A stretch of 64,000 bases of DNA from Ostrinia nubilalis. Its lineage: Eukaryota > Arthropoda > Insecta > Lepidoptera > Crambidae. Positions 55,827-64,000 of this stretch are shown here, one piece after another. Numbering within the stretch: the stretch's first letter is position 1; every line of letters starts with the position of its first letter. The notes under the pieces are model-generated. The model saw nothing but the letters and a program-made list of their open reading frames with translations, had not been told where the DNA came from and made no database searches. The DNA is taken from positions 12,224,001-12,288,000 of the forward strand of contig NC_087095.1 of the NCBI RefSeq assembly GCF_963855985.1. The letters run 5' to 3'. A program made the position numbers and the translations under genes.

Positions 55827-57784
55827 GTAGCAAAAAGGTTTCAGATATATTTTTACGTATACAATACCCATTAGATCTCAAGAGAAGTAGAACAACTCAG
55901 ACCGTTTCATAATATGCAATACTTGCAAGATTTTCAGTAATTTACATTGAACAACTTCCTAAAAGCGACTGAAAACGCCGGTTGTAATAATAAATGTAAC
56001 CAGACTAGTAAACAGGTCATATCATACAAAGAAAAATACTCATGTTGGAAAGAATAATTTATTTCTTAGACGACAGACGATCTAATGAGAACTATTCATT
56101 ATATTACACTATTCTATGTGCAATAATTATATCAATAACGGTTTGAAATAGCAGAAAAAAATAAAACACTTCTTAAATCTAATAACCAGGCATTTTGGTC
56201 ACAATTACCGCCACATAACAAATTATGAGGGTATAAAATATTGTCTTCCTTCATTGTAATTAAGTAACCGCGTCAAAGGAACAAAGAAACCGAGCGTGAA
56301 TGCTTCATAAATTGTATTTCCTTGACTGAAAGCCATTTACTTAGATGAAAGTATAACTTATTTCTACTTACCGATCATTCTATCCCTCGACCGACTTCGG
56401 AAATCCTCGCCGCTTATATAATAGTTTAAAAGTTTCTTTCACCAATTTAAAACCGAAAACTAACAGAACGACACGCTTTTAAAAATTTAAAATGACATAG
56501 TCCGGGAAGAACAGCGAATAAAGAGGATCCGACAAAAAATAAACCCTTTGAAGTGAAATCGCAAGGCGAAATATTAGAGGGTAGAGTGAAGTTCACACAC
56601 CGAGTGTCCCGAAACGACTGAACCGTATCCGGGAAGGCTTTTCCCGATTTCACATTTTCTATGAAAGCTGTGCAAGGCGCGAAGGACACCCATAGAAGCC
56701 TTAACACAAACTGCGCTAGCGCCATCTGTGCCGCGCACTGATAAACATTGAATCGAACAGCATTCGAATTTAACGCCATCTCTTGACATTTTCTAGAACT
56801 GCTTGTTTAGGTATGTATTGTGAACCTGTTTTGTACGAAAAGCAACCGTATGCAAGTGGAAGCTATTTTCTCATTTTCCCAAAAGGGGTCATACACATAC
56901 ACGTGTTGCCGTTTTCAGCCGATTGTAGTGAGTTTTCGCTGAAAAAAGTTCAAACTTTAAAAGTTGGAACAAACCTCTGATTTGATGGACGATTTATTCT
57001 TGTATTTTTACAGCCTTGAAAATGTAAAATTAAAATGGTTTCTTTCAAATTAGTTCTCAAATTCAAATTTTGGGCCCGAATTCAGTCGTCCGTTTCTAGA
57101 ACCGTAGGTACGCGGAAAATTATATTACAACAGCTTTGGAATAAAATGACAAGTCAGTAAGATAAGTAAATAGTAGTCTTGCAAACGCACGATCTGTTTA
57201 ATTAAAGCATCTAATTTGAAAACAAAAAAAAAACTATTAATTAGGCAACAGTACCTACTCTACATAAACTCTTTAAAACAACAACTCTATTACATAAACT
57301 CTTCCTCGAAGAAATGTACGAAGGATTCGATTTTCTTCAGGATTTTAGTTAAGAAGGGTCTTGAAAACAATGTTACTTAGACGGTAATAAAAAATTGTAG
57401 CTAAATTCAAGTAATTGTCGCTCCGTAATGAAAACTTCTTTCTTCCGACTTTCACCATAGACCATAGCCCTTTACCACGCTCGATTTTATCTAACACCTT
57501 TATCCAGTGAACAGAGCATGTGCGGTCAGTTAATCTCTTCAAGTGTCTGCCGAACCTTTTAATTGGCCCTACGCTCTGGATCTATTAGCCCCCTATCATT
57601 TACACCTGATGGTAATCTCAAGGTGAAATTATGGTGGTCAGTCCACTTAAGAGGGTAATCGGTGTCTAATGGTTTTTTGTAAAGGATGAACACTGAACAG
57701 TTTTGGGGGAAAATTAAGGTTCTTCTATACCGAGATGCTGTAAGGCTGATTCACAAAAATCTATACTACACCAATATTATAAAG
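55827..57784. other. Gene-poor spacer
   Basis: The longest frame (110 codons, minus, 56447-56779) lies in a less AT-rich block at 56570-56780 but shows no domain and no clear splice context. No other feature. Confidence 0.3.
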
Positions 57785-58005
57785 CTGAAGAGGTTGTTTG
57801 TTTGGTTGGAACTACTGGTCAGATTTAAAAAAAACAATTTTTTGTTTGATATCCCATTCATCGAGGAATTGTAGGTATAATAATATTATACCTACCATCA
57901 CGGTACGACCAATAGGAGCAAAGCATCAATGAAAAATGTTGAAAAAAAAAACGGGAAAGAAATTTAAACAATTTTCACGCGTACGAAGTCGCGATAGTAG
58001 TTTAG
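57785..58005 (+). repeat. Dispersed repeat 'GTTTGTTTGGTTGGAACTAC'
   Basis: Contains CGGTACGACCAATAGGAGCA and ends TTTCACGCGTACGAAGTCGC-G. Related to 29430-29660. Confidence 0.65.
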
Positions 58006-58261
58006 TAAACCTACAATGACCTAGATCATAAGTCTACTTTGCTTAATTTGATCCATGACGTCATCGCCTAGGACGGACGGAGTCGGATGTGATCGTAAAA
58101 TACCTGTTACCTAATGAAAAAAGTAAAAGGTTACTTTTGGTTCCGTGAAATGATTCAGGGAGGAGTGTTTAGAACCTACCTACTACTGCTAGCCTTAAAA
58201 TATAGAGAAGTGACTGTTAGTTGCTGCAAGCTCTCGCCAATGTCACGATTTTTACTCTAAA

Positions 58262-58445
58262 TCTCGTTCGTTTCGTTTCAGCCGAATGACGTCCACAGCT
58301 GGACATGGGACAAAGAATTTCCACAAAGACCGGTCCTGCGCCTCCCGCTACCTTCATCAGATCGTCGGTTCACCTAGTGGGGGCTTGCCCACACTACGTC
58401 TTCCGGCTCGTGATCGCCACTCGAGAACTTTTCTGCCCCAGCGAC
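58262..58445 (-). mobile_element. Degenerate RTE 3' fragment
   Basis: CGTTCGTTTCGTTTCAGCCG ... TCTTCCGGCTCGTGATCGCC with several indels. An AAATCT sequence lies at both edges and may be the target duplication. It is older than the copies at 21926 and 51134. Confidence 0.8.
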
Positions 58446-58519
58446 AAAATCTAATCTTACCAAAAAAAAAACATGTAAAATGTTGCCAAGACGAGACCTT
58501 TTATGTTTATTTTATTTTC

Positions 58520-58940
58520 AACCGACTTAAAAAAAAGGAGGAGGTTCTCAATTCGACCCGTATGTTTTTTTTTTTTTTTTTTTTGTATGTTTGTTACGCG
58601 ATAACTCCGCCAATTATGAACCGATTTGAACAAATCTTTTTTCAGCGTATAGGTAATACCTCAAGGGTGGTCCCATTTAAATTTAATAATAAAAAACACA
58701 ACCCCCAAGGGTGGAAAATTGGGGATGAACTTTTTTATACGCAATATCTCCGCCGATTATAAACCAATTAGAACGATTACTTTTTTGTTGAATAGGTATT
58801 ATCAAAAGGGTGGTTTCATGCGAATTTGAAGAAAATATTTCACCCCCAAGGGTGGAAAATTGGGGATGAACTTTTTTATACGCAATATTTTTAACTTTTA
58901 GTTTTTTTTTTGTGTTCACGCATTTGAAGTCGGTTTTATT
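58520..58940. mobile_element. 'AACCGACTT...AAGTCGGTT' dispersed repeat with internal duplication
   Basis: CAACCGACTTAAAAAAAAGG at the left and TTTGAAGTCGGTTTTATTTT at the right look like terminal inverted repeats. A T run occurs near 58567-58584. CCCCCAAGGGTGGAAAATTG is present twice (about 58703 and 58843, period about 140 bp). This is a well-known type of moth repeat; classification uncertain. Confidence 0.6.
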
Positions 58941-59740
58941 TTTTTAAAAAGTTAATTATTATTTATTTAATAGGATAAAATCAAGACATACTAAAAGAAA
59001 AACAATATTTACAACGTATTTAAACTTACTCTAAGTAGGTACTGCCTTAATTATAGGTTGCCATGGCATGGAAAACATATGGCTCGCACTATCAGAAAGT
59101 CCTCAAATCTCATGTAGAGTCAAGCTTTTTCTAATGCGTCCTAACTCTACCTATGAGTTGAACTTCTCAGATTCAACACCTTTCGTCTAAATATGTGACT
59201 TGCTTGACCGTTTCGTTACTATAAGAACTATTGTATAACAGAACAGTAATGAACACTAAATACATTTTTCAATGTCAAGGCTTAAAAATGAAATGTACCA
59301 ACTCTTTATTTAATATCAAGACACGTGTAACTAACTATCTTTACTCCACTTTATTATCAAGTTTTTATGTAACAATGCGCCGTTCAAGTAATATTTTTGG
59401 GTTTATCATGTGTATGTTCACGTGATCTCTCTTGGTGGTCTCACCCAAACACCGTACTGCTGTGAATACACCTTTATACCTGTTTGAAGACGTAGCAAAC
59501 ATGCACATAACATACCTATCTTGGCAGTATGATTACCACGTGTTTATTGCTTCATATAACGGGGTATCTTTTTATCATTTATTATTAGCATGTAGCCACT
59601 ATCTCTTTTATGATGATACAATCTAATATTAGGCATTTCTTTACCTACATACCTACTTACATTTTGAAAGGTAGATACTAATGTGTCATTTTTGTATTAA
59701 CAGTTGGATTCTATTGTAAATAGGTACGTAATGATAAGAA
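58941..59740. other. AT-rich spacer
   Basis: No supported feature; the 64-codon frames at 59231-59425 and 59432-59626 have no recognisable domain. Confidence 0.3.
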
Positions 59741-59742
59741 AG

Positions 59743-60185
59743 CCTCCCTAAAAATTTCCACAACGACCGGTCCTGCCTTGCTTCCCAAGGGTTGTCAGGT
59801 CTAAAAACACAAAAGCCGGACACTGTGCTTAATTTGGCCGGACATACATTTTTTAATAGCTAAGTACTATGTCACGGGGGCGGAGGGGGGGTGCAATTAG
59901 CATCTCGTGAGGGAGTACCATCATCTTCGACTGAACATTATTCTGTGACTCGACTTTCTACTGGTGCGGCAGCCACATAAAAAGTCTAACAAAAGCCAGA
60001 CAGGCCGGACCAGTCAAATAGTCCAGCTCGCTTCCACCTTCGGCCTGATCGTCACTTACTATCAGGTGAGATACAGGCCAAGAGCTTCCTCGTTGTGGAT
60101 AAAAAAAAACATGTCCGGCTAAAGCCGGACACCTGGTAACCCTATTCCCGCAGCATCCAGTTGAGGTATTTCATGATCGTTGGTC
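59743..60185 (-). mobile_element. RTE 3' fragment split by a TAGGGTTGCC-type element
   Basis: AAATTTCCACAACGACCGGT-CCTGC at 59753-59777 and CGCAGCATCCAGTTGAGGTA at 60149 continue one another when compared with other RTE copies. The intervening 59795-60139 is a separate TIR element. Confidence 0.6.
59795..60139. mobile_element. TIR element with AGGGTTGTCAGG ends, copy 3
   Basis: AGGGTTGTCAGG at the left and CCTGGTAACCCT at the right, with AGCCGGACA motifs near both ends. It is inserted in an RTE remnant. Both flanks contain TTCCC. Confidence 0.6.
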
Positions 60186-60404
60186 CCATAATGAGAAGTA
60201 ATATTGTTAAGTACTTACAAAGTAGTGGGATATGGTGATGATGAAAAATAAGCTATTTTCATTCGATAATATTTAAACTTTAACCTGTCAATACGAATAT
60301 GATAAGTTAAATATAAATTATGTTGTTTATTATGTTTTACAGTTTATTTATATCTCACAAAAAAGTATACAAAATATTCCTTGAGTATATCAAAACTACC
60401 ACCC

Positions 60405-60530
60405 ACAAGGTGGACCGACGACCTCATAAAGGTAGCAGGATGGCGCTGGATGCAGACCGCTACCAACCGGCCATTGTGGAAATCATTGGGGAAGGCCTAT
60501 GACGTCCAATGGCTGAAATGATGATATTAT
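60405..60530 (+). mobile_element. Diverged RTE 3' fragment with GAT tail
   Basis: AAGGTGGACCGACGACCTCA ... GGCTGAAATGATGATATTAT: the same C-terminal block (RWTDDLIKVAG in one frame) with a tail of ATGATG repeats instead of AACG. Confidence 0.8.
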
Positions 60531-61136
60531 GATGATATAATGATGATAATTATAATGATGTGAAATACAATAAAGAATTTAAATATTGATATCAAAACAG
60601 TAATTAGAAGGACAAGAGTAGAGATTTAAGATTATTGATAAAATGATTTCATAATCAACTTATTTAACTGAAGATAAATCTAAAGTGACGTTTCCATTTT
60701 GGGACAGTTCAAAAAACGTAAGTAAAGGGGAATTCCCTAACTTCCGATAAGGTTGCCATCGTGGAGATAATGTCAATTGTAGTTTTTGCAAAATGTTACC
60801 AGTAAACGTGTCAGCTATATTTCTATTTCAATAGGCTAAGTAACAAAGTTTTATCAGTTGGTCCTAAATTCGATTCCCAATTTATGACATAAAATTGCAA
60901 AATCACTTGTATCTACAGTGTGTTTTAAAAGTAAGTGATTTAGAGGGTACAAATGTCAGACGCCTGAATGGCGGCTCATCAAGTCTGACATCTAGGTCTT
61001 GACCTCAGTTCTTTCAACTTTTTTTCACAAATTATTAACATTTTGTATTATGTAATGCAAATATTTCAATAGATTCTATCAAATGGATGAAGTGCCCTGA
61101 TAACAAAATTGGATAAAATCAGTATTTTTACTTATC
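60531..61136. other. AT-rich spacer
   Basis: No supported feature. Confidence 0.3.
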
Positions 61137-61138
61137 TA

Positions 61139-61656
61139 CACTCGACATCAAATAAATCGCACCTCCCGCGACAAGCATTTTCAAACGTATGCATCCCCAC
61201 TTCCCACCAATATTGGCACCATTTAAAAGCCTAGTTCTAACCTTCATTTCATTAAATGAAAGGTTTTTACCCCAAAAATGTGTCTAGGGAAGGATCCAGA
61301 GTCACTTCTTCAAAAAATAGGTAGTTACGCTAAAGCCAACTTTTATGGCTATAAAACTGTTAAGTTGGGATTAATCGCTATCAATCTGTTAAAGAGGACA
61401 CGTGAGATCATTATTTGGTTTTATAACCATAAAAATTGGTCTAATTGATCCCATAGGTGGGCCCAAAGTGAGGTATTTTTTCAAGTCACATTTATGGTAT
61501 ATGTTAATCATTTATAAAGAAATTAAATGTGTTTTTCTTTAAGGATATTTATTGGGCTTTCAAATAACACCAACATTGTTGGGGCACCATGATTGTGTCA
61601 GAAGAAAATCGTTAAAGTTCGCGTCGCGGAAGGTGCGGTTTATTTGATGTTGAGTA
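61139..61656. mobile_element. Tc1/mariner-like MITE, 518 bp, TA duplication
   Basis: CACTCGACATCAAATAAATC at the left and the inverse of TACTCAACATCAAATAAACC at the right match over about 37 bp with a few differences. TA flanks both sides (61137-61138, 61657-61658). There is no transposase. Confidence 0.75.
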
Positions 61657-61658
61657 TA

Positions 61659-63085
61659 GTATAATCTTAGTAGATCGAGGAGTTAGACTCCGGGCATAAA
61701 AGATATCACGCGTAAAAGGATTCCAAAAGATCTTTCCATTCCATACAAATTTGGCAGGCTCCTTGACTATGCCGTTAGGTACATACTTACGCAAAGTTCA
61801 ATTTCCTAATGCTTTCTTTCGCGTAGGTAGAGCCTGTGAAAAATCTTTGGTAGAGCACCAATGATATTATAGAACTATAGATATGTTACGTTCATAGAAA
61901 TTACGATTTTAATCCGTGCCGAGCTATTCCAAATTGCACACATTGACAAATGTAACTGATAAGTGAAACAAAAGATACGAAATAGCACGCAAATGAAAGA
62001 GATAGCTATAGTTTTAACGATTCTGCACTAACTAATCTATGTCCGCAGCGCACGCATCCTTATCGCTCTAACGTCAAAACAAGATCGCTTTCTCTTTCTT
62101 AACTTGAACATGGCGTATGGCGTCTTGATTGTTTGCATAAATAATTGAAAATATAAATACTAAATAATTTTGCATAATCACATGTGGTAAGAGATCCCTT
62201 GTATTTTGTTTACTTTAGAGTCATAATTGGTACACTTTCGAAACACACACGATGGCATTTTTTATTTATTTTGGTAAGAACACAGGAACTTACGGTGTGG
62301 TACACGCGATTGCGCACGACGCAGGCCACACGAAGACTAAACACAAGACGTCCCAATTGGGACGTATTTGAGTATTCACAGCGCGAGCGCTTATAACACA
62401 TTATCGTCCCTTAGCTAACAACACCGCGTAAGTCATTTTTAGCAACTTTACAGGAGACGAAAAAAACTGTTTATTTTAAAAAATCGGTGGATTTTTCCTA
62501 TTGTTACTTATTAAATACTTTATTTAGCGGTTGAGAAATACTTATTTATACTTAATTTGACGATTTACTTTATTTTAACCTATATTTTATGACTTGAGCG
62601 GTATTGACTGATATTTTTGTAGAGTTAGGCGGTGTTGTTTGCCGAAATGTAAAGGAATAAGGTATTAATAGATGATTTACAAAGAAAAATTTTATTAAGA
62701 ATTATTTAAAAAATAATTAAACAATCATTATAACTTACGACCTATCCTATCTTTAACCTAAATCTTAAGAATCACAGTGTGTAGATCAAATATTGTGAGG
62801 GGAGGGCCTTTAACGCGAAGCTGGGCAAACGAAACGATAATGAGCTGGAAGTGGGGCAATTTGGGTATGGAGAGAGGAACGCACGTGGCTAACTGCTGGC
62901 TGGCTTTATGGAGAGGGATGATGAACTCCTTCAGAAAGCCAAAACAGCGAAAGTAGATTTCGCTGCATCCCAATGACGCTATGAAATATGAGATCAACTT
63001 TGAATCTTGTCGACGTAGAAGCATGTTGTCTGTGAGGTCAATTTGGTCAAAACAGGAAGCAATCACCAAATGGTAAGGGGCACAT
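61659..63085. other. Spacer with a possible exon and a small inverted repeat
   Basis: Minus strand 62401-62294 opens an ATG frame of 36 codons (MCYKRSRCEYSNTSQLGRLV...) ending at a good donor (ACC|GTAAGT) in a GC-richer block. AACAACACCGCGTAA at 62419 and TTAGGCGGTGTTGTTT at 62627 are inverted repeats of a possible MITE of about 230 bp. Neither is certain. Confidence 0.3.
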
Positions 63086-64000
63086 TAAATATAAGTCCGA
63101 ATCTCGATAGATGTCGACTGATAAAGTCTACACTCCGCCCAGCGTCCATCCAACCCCGAAAGCTCAACTCGAGTTGCAAAATCGTTTCCAATGCCAGGAC
63201 ATTGCAAAAATGTAAGAGTGCAATGGTAGGTTCTTGGGAATTGTCCAAATGACTGGGTCTAAGGTCTTTAAAACCCGTCGTTTAAGAGAAACAAAAAAGA
63301 TCTCTGATCTCATCAATAACCTTATAGAAGAGAGACGAAACATGGATCTGCAGTCATCTGAAGATGCTACTCAGTATCGGCGTCTTAACAGATAGATCTC
63401 TAAGTCTTTTGACTCGCGACCTACGCATATAATACAGACGATTGAGCATAACAAGGGCTCTAAGGTGTTCGTAAGAGATTCGTCTGTCTGTTGGCCAAAG
63501 CCAACTAACCAAGCTGAAGACCGAGAAGAGCGTCGGGGCCTGAGATATTGAAAGAGGTTGAGAAGTTCTACGGACAATTATACACGACTGTGTTCACACC
63601 TGTTACAAATCTAACCGAAGACCCAAAAGCTAGACCCGACACAATACCTAAGATATCCCGAACGCCAGTCTACACGAGCTTGGAATAGCTCTGGAATAGC
63701 TCTAAACAACAAGGCCCGTGTGATGATAGAATTACGGCTCAGCTTTTGAAAGCAGGTGAAATGTCGATGCTAAAGGCTCTTTGGAAGCTGTTCTATTCCG
63801 TCATCCTCGGAGGAAAAACTTCTACGGCACGGCACAGAAGTGTGGTACTCTTCTTCAAAAAACGGCGATAAAACCTTGTTGAAGTATTATAGACCCATCT
63901 AACTTCTGAACCATGTCTACAAGCTGTTTTCGAGTAATTATGAATCGTCTAACTCGCCGACTCGACGCCTTCCAGCCTCCTGATCAAGCTGGTTACCAGG
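63086..64000 (+). pseudogene. Decayed RTE-clade LINE ORF running off the window
   Basis: Plus-strand frames, broken by several stops and frameshifts, give DRCRLIKSTLRPASIQPRKL near the start (linker after the endonuclease), then the front of the reverse transcriptase (TAQLLKAGEMSMLKALWKLF around 63735-63795), and finally RRLDAFQPPDQAGYQ at the window end. That is the conserved RTE block just before the RT catalytic core. The segment complements the C-terminal fragments elsewhere in the window. It continues beyond 64000. Confidence 0.75.

Noticed and set aside
56447..56789. 110-codon minus-strand frame with hydrophobic stretches
   Set aside because: No homologous motif recognised, and an overlapping alternative frame is equally open.

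Overview
This window is AT-rich animal genomic DNA and almost certainly comes from a moth or butterfly (Lepidoptera). I infer that from the repeats: a tRNA-derived SINE with a TTA tail, dispersed repeats carrying the 'CCCGCGGCTTCGCCCGCGT' block, RTE-type LINE fragments with AACG/AAC/GAT tails, and many MITE-like foldback elements. A glycine/alanine/tyrosine-rich cuticular-type gene with a four-codon first exon also fits. The species cannot be named. There is no operon structure, and most of the window is intergenic or intronic sequence packed with transposable elements (TEs).

Host genes are few. The clearest is a two-exon cuticular-type secreted protein on the minus strand (31655-32672), with a TATA box, splice sites and a poly(A) signal. 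A very GC-rich block at 26143-26307 looks like the first coding exon of an unidentified host gene on the minus strand: an in-frame upstream stop, a strong Kozak ATG and a GTAAGT donor. A possible THAP zinc-finger first exon lies at 491-597 on the plus strand. Several mid-GC, ORF-less islands may be conserved non-coding sequence but cannot be assigned.

The most complete and unusual object is an apparently intact autonomous PIF/Harbinger transposon at 47111-50579, with 45-bp terminal inverted repeats (44/45 identical) and a TTA target duplication. Its two genes are interdigitated on opposite strands. The transposase exon 2 (minus) sits inside an intron of a MADF-BESS protein gene (plus), and the long last exon of the MADF-BESS gene sits inside the transposase intron. 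The two opposing splice acceptors lie back to back, so the coding exons overlap by only 4 bp. The MADF-BESS last exon also encodes a long Ser/Pro/His/Gln/Tyr tandem repeat. The element is inserted in an unidentified GC-rich tract of about 1 kb (46150-47107 plus 50583-50690).

Layout. 0-9 kb: THAP-like exon, a 2.4-kb TIR element, a 5'-truncated RTE LINE, a hAT-type element with a perfect 8-bp duplication, and two more TIR elements. 9-17 kb: MITEs, an RTE insertion in a MITE, a decayed second RTE-like C terminus, and a nest of TIR elements (13.6-16 kb). 17-26 kb: a foldback element, a 178-bp tandem array hit by a hAT MITE and an RTE fragment, and a mariner-like element inside the TAA duplication of a MITE. 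26-33 kb: the GC-rich exon, a three-copy repeat cluster with a TCTG microsatellite, a foldback element and the cuticular gene. 33-46 kb: a gene-poor stretch with MITEs and a TTAA-flanked piggyBac-like element containing the SINE. 46-51.4 kb: the GC-rich tract, the Harbinger and two head-to-head RTE fragments. 51-64 kb: gene-poor, ending in a decayed RTE LINE that runs off the window.

Nearly all mobile elements were delimited directly from terminal repeats and target duplications. Superfamily names are inferred from those signatures, not from database searches.
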